Shown here one piece after another: positions 1 through 9,427 of a stretch of 33,868 bases of DNA. The stretch is taken from the NCBI GenBank assembly GCA_934547065.1, contig CAKTEF010000019.1:1-33868 (forward strand), given 5' to 3'. The DNA comes from an uncultured Faecalibacterium sp. (GTDB lineage Bacteria > Bacillota > Clostridia > Oscillospirales > Ruminococcaceae). How positions within the stretch are numbered: position 1 is the stretch's first letter; each line of letters opens with the position of its first letter. The notes beneath the pieces were generated by a model that had not been told where the DNA came from, did no database searches, and saw only the letters and a program-made list of their open reading frames with translations. The position numbers and the translations under genes were made by a program.

Positions 1-46
1 GCTTGTTGAAAAGAAAAATCATTGTTAAAATGCGTAGTTAATAATA

Positions 47-340
47 GACAGCCATCTATTTGCAAGTCGCAAGTAGATGGCTGTCGGTTTGGGTAGCTTG
101 AGCGAGCGACAACCACCAGCTTCGCTGGTGGAGAAGAAAATGCTTTAGCTATAAGATTCGAGCGAAGCGAGATGACAGAGAAATTGTCATCTTAGAAGAT
201 GCACTTTGCAACATAGCTCGTTAGAGCGGTAGGGCAGGTAATGCAGATGAAAGGCGCTTGCTCGAGGCCCCTTGAGGGGCTTTGCCAGTAGGATGCCCTT
301 CTAGGGCTTACTCAAGCCACCGGCTTAGCCGGTGGTTTTG
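47..340 (+). ncRNA. Hairpin-rich structured RNA, resembling an IS200/IS605-group omega-RNA or HEARO RNA
   Basis: No protein is readable here, but the stretch is packed with short perfect hairpins: 47-63 with 69-85 (17 bp including a wobble, 5-nt loop), 113-120 with 124-131, 171-177 with 185-191 (alternative 188-193 with 196-201), 267-271 with 276-280, 295-299 with 303-307, and 317-324 with 328-335. The last hairpin (CCACCGGC-TTA-GCCGGTGG) is followed by TTTTGACTG. A long 5' hairpin, several small hairpins and a strong terminal hairpin before an ACTG-like end resemble omega-RNAs of TnpB/IscB elements and HEARO RNAs. The match is from memory of such elements and was not tested. No tnpB or iscB frame is visible beside it, so it may be a solo (non-autonomous) element or the right end of an IS whose gene lies left of the window. 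Strand is inferred from the terminal hairpin. Confidence 0.45.
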
Positions 341-525
341 ACTGCTGGTGCGTGAAACTCACGAACGCGCGGGCGGATTCGAACAGAGCGGCCCGGCTGC
401 CGGGCATCAACAGTGTGCGGCTTTCTGGCCGCAGGCGAGGTGCGGAGCTTGCGGATGACGGTGTACGGTTTTCGCGGGTTCCGGGGAACGCGGCATCAGG
501 CCTGAATGCTCAGGCCCAAACAAAC
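341..525. other. Gene-free stretch with small hairpins
   Basis: Nothing coding is supported here. Small perfect hairpins occur at 351-363 (CGTGA/TCACG), 391-405 (GCCCGG/CCGGGC) and 499-516 (GGCCTGA/TCAGGCC). The plus frame opening at 352 has no recognisable protein features and runs into the terminator and the antisense of the ABC ATPase gene. Confidence 0.4.
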
Positions 526-559
526 AAAAGCCGCCGGGAAATGCTTCCCGGCGGCTTTT
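526..559 (-). terminator. Intrinsic terminator after the sugar-ABC ATPase gene
   Basis: A perfect 15-bp stem (526-540 with 545-559) around an ATGC loop has AAAA on its left arm and TTTT on its right arm, so it can work in both directions. On the minus strand it follows the ATPase stop by about 40 bases and runs into TTTTGTTTGTTT. Confidence 0.85.
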
Positions 560-598
560 GCTTTATTAGGAGGATCTTAAACGATCCTTTGGAAGATC

Positions 599-1714
<1,116 letters not shown>

Positions 1715-1775
1715 AAGGATTTACCTCCATCAATTGGTTTTCTGTAAGGCGCACCTTGACGGTGCGTTCATTCGT

Positions 1776-1791
1776 TGTTATTATAATAACA
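1776..1791. promoter_or_regulatory. 16-bp perfect palindrome in the divergent msmK/araC promoter region
   Basis: TGTTATTATAATAACA is a perfect palindrome in the AT-rich gap between the two divergent starts. It contains TATAAT-like hexamers readable on both strands, so it may be an operator or simply overlapping -10 elements. A second hairpin (CGCACC/GGTGCG, 1750-1766) lies in the ATPase leader. Confidence 0.4.
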
Positions 1792-1841
1792 GATTATAGA
1801 GTGATATAAAATAGCATTTTATTGATTTGAGGTGTCAGATA

Positions 1842-2687
1842 TTGCTTTACGATTGGAACACCACGGCAGCGCTGGCCACGGTGCAGGATGTCCAGCCAGA
1901 ACAGCCGCTGACATTGGCGGGCGAGGGGCTGTGGGTCTGTCTGCTTTCCAGCGGAAAATGCACGGCATCGCTGCCGGGGATGGGGCCGTCGCCCGCAGGC
2001 AGTGCGTTGATCCTGCCGCCGCAAAGCGTTCCGGCCGGGCACCTGGTGCTCAGCCGGGCCCCGCTGACGCTGAGCCCGGAGGGCGGGTGCCACCTGCTGT
2101 GCGTTCAGCTCACGGGCCAGGCGGCGCGGCAGTTCCTTTCGGGGCTGACGGAGCTGCCGTTTCTGGCGCGGGGCGAGACCTGCCCGGCGGCCGCCGAGCT
2201 GATGGGCCGCCTGGCCGCCGAGGGGGCTGCACCCGGCAGCCGGGTGGCAAGCCAGCTGGCTTTTGCGCTGCTGTGTGAGCTTGCCGGGGCGGACAGCGCT
2301 GCCCCGCCGCTGCCGCCGCTGGTGGCTGCCGCCATGGAAGACATCCGCCAGAACTACGCCGGACTGTATGGCGTGGAGGAGCTGAGCGAGCGGCTGGGCG
2401 TGTCCAAAAGCCACCTGGTGCGCACCTTTACGGCGGCTGTGGGGGTTCCGCCGGGGCGCTACCTGACCACGGTGCGCATCGAAGCCGCCATGCGGCTGCT
2501 GCTGCACCGGGAGTACACGCTGGATGTCATTGCCAGCCTGTGCGGCTTTTCCGGGGCCAACTACCTGTGCCGGGTGTTCAAAAAAGAAACCGGCCAGTCC
2601 CCCGCACAGTGGCGGGCGATGGCCGGGCAGAGCGTGCGCACCCTGACCCCGGAGGAGACCCGGCGGGAGCAGGCGCTTTATATTTAA
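1842..2687 (+). CDS. AraC-family transcriptional regulator
   Basis: A transcription factor of about 281 residues. The N-terminal half resembles a cupin-like sensing domain but is poorly conserved. The C-terminal 100 residues hold the double helix-turn-helix of AraC/XylS proteins: GVEELSERLGVSKSHLVRTF and, about 45 residues later, TLDVIASLCGFSGANYLCRVF, ending in the usual KKETGQSPAQWR. The start is chosen as TTG at 1842 because GAGGTG sits seven bases upstream and no ATG is available; a TTG at 1827 is the alternative. It is divergent from the sugar ATPase gene, which suggests a carbohydrate-related signal (inference). Its stop overlaps the stop of the convergent MATE gene, with no terminator between them. 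Confidence 0.8.
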   Translation: MLYDWNTTAALATVQDVQPEQPLTLAGEGLWVCLLSSGKCTASLPGMGPSPAGSALILPPQSVPAGHLVLSRAPLTLSPEGGCHLLCVQLTGQAARQFLSGLTELPFLARGETCPAAAELMGRLAAEGAAPGSRVASQLAFALLCELAGADSAAPPLPPLVAAAMEDIRQNYAGLYGVEELSERLGVSKSHLVRTFTAAVGVPPGRYLTTVRIEAAMRLLLHREYTLDVIASLCGFSGANYLCRVFKKETGQSPAQWRAMAGQSVRTLTPEETRREQALYI

Positions 2688-4003
2688 GAATGCAGGTTGG
2701 CGGCTGCGGCATCCGGGCGGGCGCGCCGCAGCAGGAACACGGTCAGTGCGGCGGTGATGACCTCCGAGGCCGGGAATGCGGCCCAGACACCGTTTATGCC
2801 GAACAGGGCGCTCAGGATCAGCGAGCAGGCCACGATGGCAGCCACGCCCCGGCTCACCGAGGTGATGGTGGCCTCAGTGGGGCGGTTGACCGCGCCCAGA
2901 TACCCGGCCGCCACGATGTTGCACCCGGCAAAGAAATAGCCTACAAAGTAAATGCGCATCCCGTTGTGGGCAAAGGCGGCCATCTGGGCCGAGTGCTCAC
3001 TGTTGAACACGGCCACCAGCGAGTCGGTAAAGCCGAACACCACGGCATACAGCCCAGCGGCCAGCACCAGCGCGGTGCAGCAGCCCAGCATCAGTAGCCT
3101 GCGGGCAGAGGACATCTCGTTTTTGCCGTAGCACTGGCTGACCAGCGGCTGGGCACCCTGGGCCACGCCGTTGAAGATGGCGGTGGCCACCAGCGCAAAA
3201 TTGGCCACCACGCCATAGGCGGCCACAGCCACGTTCCCGGCCAGCCGCAGCAGCAGGAAATTGAACACGGTGGTGGTCACAGCTGAGGAAAGCTCGCCCA
3301 CAAAGCCGGAGATGCCCAGCTGGCAGCTCTGGGCCAGCAGCCGCACCGAGGGGGCACGCCGCACAAAGGTGATGGTGCTGCTTTGCTTGAAAAAGTGGCG
3401 GCTGCAGATCGCGATGCTGAGCATGGGGGAAATGGCGGTGGCCAGGGCCGCACCGGCCAGGCCCAGCCCCATGGGGAAGATGAAGATGTAGTCGAACACC
3501 ACGTTGAACAGGCTGCCGCTCAGGGTGGCCACCATGGCCAGCGAGGGGTCGCCGTCGTTGCGGACAAACGCCGAAACGATATAGTTGCACATGAAAAACG
3601 GCGTAAACAACAGGAAGATGCGCACATAGCCGGTGCCCAGCGCCACAATGCCCGCGTCGCCGCCCATCAGCCGGAGCAGGCGGTCCGGGCAGAAGATGCC
3701 TGCCAGCACAAAGGGGACGGCGATCAGGCAGGCGCAGAAGATGCCGTTGGAAAAATACCGATGCGCCCGTGCGTCGCCCTGCGCCTGCAAAATGGCGTAG
3801 CGGGTGGCTGCGCCCAGCCCGATCATGGAGCCGAACGCAAAGATCAGGTTGTAGATGGGCAGGCAGAGGTTGAGCAGGGTCACGCCGTCGGTCCCGGCGG
3901 CCTGCGCAATGAAATAGGTATCGGCCAGGATGTAGCACGAGGTGCCGATCAGCCCGAAGATGTTCTGCGACACATATTTGAAAAACTGCTTTGTCAGGTT
4001 CAT
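2684..4003 (-). CDS. MATE-family multidrug/cation antiporter
   Basis: A 439-residue integral membrane protein with about twelve hydrophobic segments arranged as two similar halves, as in MATE (NorM/DinF-like) efflux pumps. It opens with QFFKYVSQNIFGLIGTSCYI and contains the family-type segments LADTYFIAQAAG, GSMIGLGAATRYA and the second-half IFNGVAQGAQPLVSQCYG. Such pumps export drugs or metabolites using sodium or proton gradients; the substrate cannot be read from sequence. The ATG at 4003 has AGAAAGGATC upstream. The gene is convergent with the AraC gene and the two stop codons share bases. The length is normal for the family. Confidence 0.87.
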   Translation of the reverse strand: MNLTKQFFKYVSQNIFGLIGTSCYILADTYFIAQAAGTDGVTLLNLCLPIYNLIFAFGSMIGLGAATRYAILQAQGDARAHRYFSNGIFCACLIAVPFVLAGIFCPDRLLRLMGGDAGIVALGTGYVRIFLLFTPFFMCNYIVSAFVRNDGDPSLAMVATLSGSLFNVVFDYIFIFPMGLGLAGAALATAISPMLSIAICSRHFFKQSSTITFVRRAPSVRLLAQSCQLGISGFVGELSSAVTTTVFNFLLLRLAGNVAVAAYGVVANFALVATAIFNGVAQGAQPLVSQCYGKNEMSSARRLLMLGCCTALVLAAGLYAVVFGFTDSLVAVFNSEHSAQMAAFAHNGMRIYFVGYFFAGCNIVAAGYLGAVNRPTEATITSVSRGVAAIVACSLILSALFGINGVWAAFPASEVITAALTVFLLRRARPDAAAANLHS

Positions 4004-4099
4004 AGGTAGATCCTTTCTGATATTCCTACACTGATTCGCAAGTTTATCACAAAATCGCGTGGTTTGTCAACAAAAAGAACGCAGTGCGGCGCGCCCTGG

Positions 4100-4129
4100 T
4101 TGACGCGCCGCTTTTCTTTGGTGTATACT
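4100..4129 (+). promoter_or_regulatory. Sigma-A promoter for the PfkB-like gene
   Basis: TTGACG at 4100-4105 and TATACT at 4124-4129 are 18 bases apart. The predicted start is near 4136, about 28 bases before the ATG, with GGGAGGAAG as the ribosome binding site. Confidence 0.75.
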
Positions 4130-4163
4130 GAAACCCGATTTTGTTTGAGGGGAGGAAGCACCC

Positions 4164-4994
4164 ATGCCGGAAAAGCCGCTGGTATGCCTGGGTGAGGCCT
4201 GGCTGGAGCTGGAGGCGGACACTGCGCCGGAGCTGGCCGGGCAGTTTGCCGTGCAGGTGGGCGGCTGGGGCGCGGCGCTCTGCCGGGCGTATGCCCGCTG
4301 CGGCGGCCCGGCTGTGCTGCTCTCCCAGCTGGGGGCTGACCCCTTTGGCCGGAAGATCGCCGCCCGCCTTGCGGCCGATGGCGTGGACTGTTCCCGCCTG
4401 TGCTTTACCGGAGCGGCCCGGACGGCTGTGGTGTTCTGCGGCACGGCGGGGGAGCCGGTGGCATTCCGGGCCCCCTCGGCCGAGCAGCTGCTGGCCCCGG
4501 AGCAGCTGGATCGGGCCGCGTTCCGGGGGGCCGGGGCGTTCTGCTTTTCCTCGGTCGGCCTGACCGACTGCCCCCTGCGGCTGACCCACCTGACGGCCCT
4601 TGCCGCCGCACGGGATGCCGGAGTGCTGTGCTGCTATGCGCCCCGCCTGGCCGAAGCCGCCGCGTTCTGGCCGGAGGACGAAACGCTGGCGCAGACGGCC
4701 CGGCAGTTTTTTCCACAGGCAGACGTTTTGCTGTTGAAAGAAAGCGACCTTTTGCCGCTGTTTGGCTCGCGGGAGCTGCGCACCGCCCTGTTTGCGCTGT
4801 TCACCGGCCATGTGCAGCTGATTTTTTATTCCGCTTTGGACAAAAACTTGCTTTTTACACGCAACGTCATGGCGGAATGCGCGCAAAACGGGTTGACGGA
4901 AGCCGAATTCCTCCACCGGCTGGTAGAACTGGACCTTGGACCGGGGCAGCTGCCCGGCCTGCGCCAGACCCAATTGCAGCAGCTTTTATTGTAA
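4164..4994 (+). CDS. Shortened PfkB-like (ribokinase-fold) protein, probably catalytically impaired
   Basis: A 276-residue protein whose N-terminal half reads as a PfkB-family sugar kinase: a first strand LVCLGEAWLEL, a glycine motif VQVGGWGAALCRAYARCGG in place of the usual GGAPANVA, and LLSQLGADPFGRKIAARL, which matches the family's KVGDDPFG box. The C-terminal hallmark (a DTTGAGD-type ATP-binding and catalytic-base motif) is absent, and the protein ends about 30-40 residues short of a typical family member. It has its own good promoter and ribosome binding site, so it is probably expressed. It could be a pseudokinase, or a kinase that has lost activity. No substrate can be assigned. Confidence 0.65.
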   Translation: MPEKPLVCLGEAWLELEADTAPELAGQFAVQVGGWGAALCRAYARCGGPAVLLSQLGADPFGRKIAARLAADGVDCSRLCFTGAARTAVVFCGTAGEPVAFRAPSAEQLLAPEQLDRAAFRGAGAFCFSSVGLTDCPLRLTHLTALAAARDAGVLCCYAPRLAEAAAFWPEDETLAQTARQFFPQADVLLLKESDLLPLFGSRELRTALFALFTGHVQLIFYSALDKNLLFTRNVMAECAQNGLTEAEFLHRLVELDLGPGQLPGLRQTQLQQLLL

Positions 4995-5002
4995 ATAAAG
5001 AA

Positions 5003-5050
5003 AAAGCATCCCCGGCAGGCTGTGGTTTGCAGCTTTGCCGGGGATGCTTT
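5003..5050. terminator. Bidirectional terminator between convergent genes
   Basis: A perfect 15-bp stem (5003-5017 with 5036-5050) has A-tracts on the left and TTT on the right. It lies between the stop of the PfkB-like gene and the stop of the M50 gene and can serve both. Confidence 0.85.
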
Positions 5051-5053
5051 GCG

Positions 5054-6172
5054 TTACAGGGCAGCCAAAAGGTCCATCAGCTCCTGCTCGGCCTGGACCT
5101 CGGCCGGGTAAGGGTAGCTTGCGCAGCGCTGCACAAAGCGGGCACGGAGCGGTTCCACTTTTTTGGCATCTCCCAGGTGGAGGGCGGCCGCATATTCCGT
5201 GCGCAGAACGGCGGGGAAATCTTTCATCTGGGTCCGGAACTGCCGCACCGGGCGCGTCTCCCACTCCATCAGCCAGGGGGCGGCATCCTCGCGGCGCAGC
5301 AGGGCGATGGTCAGTCGGTCGCACAGCAGCAGGTGTTGGTACAGCGGCATCAGGGCGTGGGGTGTTTGGTCCAGGTGATCGATCAACTCGGCCGCTGCGT
5401 CAAAATCGTGCGCGTCCATCCGGCGGTTCTCGCACAAAATGGCCAGCACCGCCGTCATGCTGTTTTGCAGTTGGTCGTCCGGCGGCAGGGTGAACCATTC
5501 GGCGGGCATCTCGCGTAGGCGCACGCCCTCGGTCTGCCGGGCATTGACGTTCAGCTGCACCCACAGTGAGCGCAGGGCTGCCGGGTCCCTGCCCAGGGAG
5601 AGGGCGTTGGCTCCATCGTTGTTGACCGTGCCCCGCAGCGGCAGGCCGTTGGTCAAGGCCAGCAGCAGCCCCACCAGCGCCTGGGTACCCAAGAGCATCC
5701 GCGCCATGCCGGAGCCGGGCAGCAATACCACCGCCAGTCCCAGCACCGCAGCGGTCAGCAAATTGGCCAACGGTCCGCCCAGATTGTATAAAATGTACGG
5801 CATTTTCCCATCTGTCAACGGCGGAGGGGCCAACAGGCACTGCCCGGCGGTCCCGGTCAGCTGGAACCGACGCAGCCGGAGGCGGCCCTGTTCCCGCTGC
5901 CACACCCAGCTGCCAATGCGGAACGAAACGAACCGATACCCCGTTGCCAGTCCGCAGACCAGGTGCCCGGCTTCGTGCAGGATGAGCTGTACATAAAACC
6001 CGACCAGGGTGCCCGCCAGCCAGAACAGGACTGCCCCGATCCCGATGTCGGCAGAATCAAGTGCCCAGGCCATGCCGATACCGGCCCCAAAGCCTGCCGC
6101 CATGCCCAGCAGCACGAACAAAAGCTTTTGCCCAAAGTTCCGGCCGGGATGCATCTGTGATGTCTTTTTCAT
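5054..6172 (-). CDS. M50-type (site-2-protease-like) membrane zinc metalloprotease
   Basis: A predicted membrane protein of 372 residues. After two hydrophobic segments it carries the zinc motif HEAGH (about 66-70) inside a membrane helix, and a later NNDG (about 184-187) in the place of the LDG/NxDG motif of M50 proteases, preceded by NLGGPLANLL. The C-terminal 170 residues look soluble, with helical character. M50 proteases cut substrates within the membrane, for example in sigma-factor or peptide-signal pathways; the substrate here is unknown. The start is ATG at 6172 with AGGAGGGC upstream; earlier in-frame starts lack a binding site. It stands alone, convergent with the PfkB-like gene. 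Confidence 0.72.
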   Translation of the reverse strand: MKKTSQMHPGRNFGQKLLFVLLGMAAGFGAGIGMAWALDSADIGIGAVLFWLAGTLVGFYVQLILHEAGHLVCGLATGYRFVSFRIGSWVWQREQGRLRLRRFQLTGTAGQCLLAPPPLTDGKMPYILYNLGGPLANLLTAAVLGLAVVLLPGSGMARMLLGTQALVGLLLALTNGLPLRGTVNNDGANALSLGRDPAALRSLWVQLNVNARQTEGVRLREMPAEWFTLPPDDQLQNSMTAVLAILCENRRMDAHDFDAAAELIDHLDQTPHALMPLYQHLLLCDRLTIALLRREDAAPWLMEWETRPVRQFRTQMKDFPAVLRTEYAAALHLGDAKKVEPLRARFVQRCASYPYPAEVQAEQELMDLLAAL

Positions 6173-6195
6173 ATTGCCCTCCTGCGTTTTTTGCC

Positions 6196-6223
6196 AGTAT
6201 AGCATATCCATAAAAAAGAACAA
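6196..6223 (-). promoter_or_regulatory. Promoter for the M50 protease gene
   Basis: Reading the minus strand, TTGTTC (6218-6223) and TATACT (6196-6201) are 16 bases apart, with a TGC extended -10 element. The -35 lies inside the right arm of the upstream TRAP-operon terminator. Confidence 0.6.
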
Positions 6224-6256
6224 GACCTCCGGCCTTGAAACCGGAGGTCTTGTTCT
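6217..6256 (-). terminator. Terminator of the TRAP transporter operon
   Basis: A perfect 16-bp stem (6217-6232 with 6241-6256) is followed on the minus strand by TTTTTT, about 50 bases after the dctM stop. Confidence 0.9.
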
Positions 6257-6304
6257 GCATTCGATTCTGTTTCCCAATCGGGAAAGAAACAGGAAGACGC
6301 TTGG

Positions 6305-7645
6305 TTAATGGATGAACACCGGGCCCAGCGGGTTTGCAATGGGGCTGACATAGCCGCCCAGCAGCTTGGGGATGGCCAGGCTGATATCGGGGATGAACGT
6401 CAGCAGCAGCAGGGCGATGAACATGCACAGGTAGAACGGCAGGGTCGCCTTGACAACTTTCTCCATGGGGCGCTTTGCCACGGCGGAGCCGATGAACAGG
6501 ACCGCGCCAACGGGGGGAGTCAGCAGGCCGATGCCGCAGTTCAGCACCACGATGATACCAAACTGGATGGGATCGATGCCAATGGAGGTTGCGATGGGCA
6601 GCAGGATGGGAGTGGCGATCAGGATGATGGGAGCCATATCCATGATGCAGCCCAGAACCAGAATGATCAGGTCGATCAGCAGAGCAATGATGTAGGGGTT
6701 ATCGGTGACGCTGGTGATGGCATTTGCGGCCAGATCGGGCACATGCAGCATGGTCAGGCAGTTGCCGAACACCGCAGAGGTGGCGATCAGGATCAGAACG
6801 ATGGACAGAGTGTTCACACACTCATCCAGCGCATGCCAGACGCCTTTCCAGTCCAGACCTTTGTAAATGAACACGGAAACGAACAGCGAGTAGATAACGG
6901 CGATTGCAGCGGACTCGGTCGCAGTGAACACACCGCCAACAACGCCGAACACAACGATGACAACGGCGGCCAGTGCCCAGATGGAAGTGCCCAGCTGCTT
7001 CACAAAGCCCTTGATGCTGAACGGAGAGCCCTTGGGGTAATTCTCCTTGACCGAGATGATGTAGGAACCGATCATCAGGACGATGGCCAGCAGTGCGCCG
7101 GGCAGATAGCCCGCCAGGAACAGGCTGCCGACCGAGATGCCGCCGGCGGTGGTGGCGTAGATGACCATGTTGTGGCTCGGAGGAACCAGCAGGCCCTCGC
7201 AGGAGGAGGTAATGGTAACGGCGGTGGAGAAATCGGCGTCATAGCCCTGATCGACCATCATGGGGATCATGATGGAACCGATGGAGGCGGTATCGGCAGA
7301 TGCCGAACCGGAAATGCCGCCAAAGAAGTAGGAAGCCACGATGTTGACCATGGCCATGCCGCCGCGCATCCAGCCCACGCAGGCATCCGCCAGCGCGATC
7401 AGCTTTTCCGAAATACCGCCGGAGCCCATGAGCACGCCCATGGTGATGAAGAACGGCACGGCCATCAGGCTGAACGACGAAATGCCCTTGACCATCAGAC
7501 GGCAGACATCGGTCAGTGCCTGGCCCTGCACCATCAGGCACAGCACGCTGGAAAGGCCGACTGCGTAAGCAATGGGGAACCGCAGGAAGATCATGACAAA
7601 GAAGCTGACCAGAAGGACAACAATTGCCAGTGTTTGTACTGTCAT
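6305..7645 (-). CDS. dctM: TRAP transporter large membrane subunit DctM
   Basis: The 446-residue transport channel of a TRAP importer, which uses a sodium or proton gradient and a binding protein to take up organic acids (dicarboxylates, sugar acids and others). It has about twelve hydrophobic segments and the DctM hallmark stretches FFGGISGSASADTAS, LVPPSHNMVIYA, GVFTATESAAIAVIYSL, CIMDMAPIILI and the C-terminal NCGIGLLTPPVGAVLF. The ATG at 7645 has GGAGGAGAACTG upstream and lies one base after the dctQ stop, so translation is coupled. The substrate cannot be told from this subunit. Confidence 0.95.
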   Translation of the reverse strand: MTVQTLAIVVLLVSFFVMIFLRFPIAYAVGLSSVLCLMVQGQALTDVCRLMVKGISSFSLMAVPFFITMGVLMGSGGISEKLIALADACVGWMRGGMAMVNIVASYFFGGISGSASADTASIGSIMIPMMVDQGYDADFSTAVTITSSCEGLLVPPSHNMVIYATTAGGISVGSLFLAGYLPGALLAIVLMIGSYIISVKENYPKGSPFSIKGFVKQLGTSIWALAAVVIVVFGVVGGVFTATESAAIAVIYSLFVSVFIYKGLDWKGVWHALDECVNTLSIVLILIATSAVFGNCLTMLHVPDLAANAITSVTDNPYIIALLIDLIILVLGCIMDMAPIILIATPILLPIATSIGIDPIQFGIIVVLNCGIGLLTPPVGAVLFIGSAVAKRPMEKVVKATLPFYLCMFIALLLLTFIPDISLAIPKLLGGYVSPIANPLGPVFIH

Positions 7646-7646
7646 A

Positions 7647-8168
7647 TCAGTTCTCCTCCTTTACAAAAAGGCTCTTGATGTGGTTGTAGATGGCCTCGAT
7701 CTCAAAGATGATCATGGCCACACCGGCCAGCGGCACCGGGAAGTACATCCAGAAGCGGCTCAGCCAGGGCATGGACACGTAGAAGCCGCGGCCGCCCAGA
7801 GTGGTGGCGTAGTTCCAGCCGACTGCCATCATGATGACGCCCAGAATGCACACGGCAAGGTCGGACAGAATGTCCAGCACCTTGATCGCGGTCTTGGGCA
7901 GGTAGACATCAAAGGCGGTCATGCGGATGTGTGCGCCGCGGCGGATGGCCAGAGCGGCGCTCAGCACGGCCATGTAGCTCATGCAGGTCAGGACCACTTC
8001 CTCCGACCAGGCGGGGTCCGGGATGAACGGAACGTAGCGGCCGATGACCGACATGGTGGTAATGGCAATATCTGCGATCAGCAGGATCTTGCAGATGAAC
8101 AGGACCACCTTGTAAGTGATATCATAGGCCGGCTTGATCTTATCCAATGTGGTAAAGATTTTCGGCAT
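7647..8168 (-). CDS. dctQ: TRAP transporter small membrane subunit DctQ
   Basis: A 173-residue protein with four hydrophobic segments, the size and layout of DctQ. The family motif is visible as RYVPFIPDPAWSEEVVLTC (a variant of the usual W-x-EE) followed by LAIRRGAHIRMT. DctQ partners DctM in the membrane. The ATG at 8168 has GGAGGGAAAACT just upstream and matches the normal DctQ N-terminus; a longer in-frame start lacks support and would run into the dctP-dctQ hairpin. Confidence 0.92.
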   Translation of the reverse strand: MPKIFTTLDKIKPAYDITYKVVLFICKILLIADIAITTMSVIGRYVPFIPDPAWSEEVVLTCMSYMAVLSAALAIRRGAHIRMTAFDVYLPKTAIKVLDILSDLAVCILGVIMMAVGWNYATTLGGRGFYVSMPWLSRFWMYFPVPLAGVAMIIFEIEAIYNHIKSLFVKEEN

Positions 8169-8189
8169 AGTTTTCCCTCCTGACAAAAA

Positions 8190-8230
8190 CCCGGCGGGCA
8201 GGCGGGAGGCTCCCGTCAACACCCGCCGGG
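8190..8230 (-). terminator. Terminator-like hairpin between dctP and dctQ
   Basis: CCCGGCGGG (8190-8198) pairs with CCCGCCGGG (8222-8230), with an inner CGGGA/TCCCG stem (8203-8215). On the minus strand TTTTTG follows. It lies after dctP and before dctQ, so it probably stops part of the transcripts and lets dctP be made in excess. Confidence 0.75.
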
Positions 8231-8264
8231 GCTTTTACGATTTGTCGCGCGTTACAAAACGGGA

Positions 8265-9344
8265 TCAGGCTTTCATATCCAGCAGCTTCTGGTACAGCTC
8301 AGCCTGGTCGGAGGTGTTCTCGCTGATGACCTTGGCGCAGGCTTCCTGCCAGGGTGCCTTATCGGGAACATCCACCACGTTGCAGCCGGAGGACTTCAGC
8401 TCATCCAGCACCTTGTTCTCAGCGGTCTCAGACAGATCGGCGTTGAACTTCTGGGTGTCGGCACCGGCCTCCAGGATGGCAGCCTGCTGGTTGGCAGTCA
8501 GCTTGCCCCATGCGTTATCGGTGATAACTGCCTGGATCGCGCCCAGAGTGTGGCCGTCCAGGATCAGGTTGTTGGCAACTTCGGGGAATGCGTTGGACTT
8601 GTAGTTTGCGATGGGCTGCTCTGCGCCATCCACAACGCCGGTCTGCAGTGCGCTGTACAGCTCGCCGAACGAAACGACGGTGGGGTTCGCGCCCAGGCCC
8701 TCGACCATGCCGTTCATGACGGGGTCGTTGGACACGCGCAGCTTCAGGCCCTTGAAATCCTCAATGCCGGAAACGGGCTTGACGGTGAAGAAGTGACGGA
8801 AGCCCTCCTCGCCGTAGAAGATGCCGCGGACAGGCAGGCCCAGCTCCTGGGGCTCGTTCAGGAAATCCGGAGCGAGGTCGCTGTTGGCAAAGTTCCAGAA
8901 GTGTGCGCGGTTCTCAAAGGTAAAGGGGATGCTCAGCAGCTTGGACTTGTTGCAGCCGTAGCTGGTCAGTGCAAACGCGGAGATACGGCTCATGTCGATG
9001 GAAGTGGAGCCGCCCAGGATGGCATCCAGAACGTCGTTCTCAGAGCCCAGGACACCGGAAGCCTGCACGTCGATGACAACAGAGCCGCCGGTCAGCTCCT
9101 CGACCTTCTCCTTGAAGTGGGTAGCGGTCTGGCCAACGATGGTGTCCAGGGGGTTGACCTCGGCGTAGACCAGGGTCACCTTGGGATCGGAAGCGGCAGC
9201 GGCTGCATCACCGGTGGCGGAAGCGGCGGGAGCAGCAGAAGAAGCTGCAGTGGAGCTGCCGGAACCGCCGCAGGCGGTCAGGGCAGCAGCTGCGGCAGCT
9301 GCACCGGAAACAGCGAGAAAGCTGCGGCGAGAGATCTTTTTCAT
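8265..9344 (-). CDS. dctP: TRAP transporter substrate-binding lipoprotein DctP
   Basis: The 359-residue solute receptor of the TRAP importer. It begins with a lipoprotein signal (KKISRRSFLAV, an alanine-rich core, then LTACGG with the lipobox Cys) and a Ser/Ala-rich linker. DctP features follow: LVYAEVNPLDT, FKEKVEELTGGSVVIDV, FKGLKLRVSNDPVM (the arginine that usually pairs with a substrate carboxylate) and ALQTGVVDGAEQPI. It is therefore likely to bind an organic acid. The start at 9344 is behind AAGGAGGAGTTT. The signal also contains SRRSFL, a twin-arginine-like motif. It is the first gene of the dctPQM operon. Confidence 0.94.
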   Translation of the reverse strand: MKKISRRSFLAVSGAAAAAAALTACGGSGSSTAASSAAPAASATGDAAAAASDPKVTLVYAEVNPLDTIVGQTATHFKEKVEELTGGSVVIDVQASGVLGSENDVLDAILGGSTSIDMSRISAFALTSYGCNKSKLLSIPFTFENRAHFWNFANSDLAPDFLNEPQELGLPVRGIFYGEEGFRHFFTVKPVSGIEDFKGLKLRVSNDPVMNGMVEGLGANPTVVSFGELYSALQTGVVDGAEQPIANYKSNAFPEVANNLILDGHTLGAIQAVITDNAWGKLTANQQAAILEAGADTQKFNADLSETAENKVLDELKSSGCNVVDVPDKAPWQEACAKVISENTSDQAELYQKLLDMKA

Positions 9345-9427
9345 AATAAACTCCTCCTTGAAGTTGTCCTTGTGCGGCGGCGCACCCCTGCACAGGTTTT
9401 TGCACCGCCCGTTCATTCACTGTTCAT

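Noticed and set aside
6308..7678. Long plus-strand open frame opposite dctM, about 450 codons
   Set aside because: It is a shadow of dctM: the product is dominated by Asp, Gln, His and Gly with no domain, and dctM has clear family motifs.
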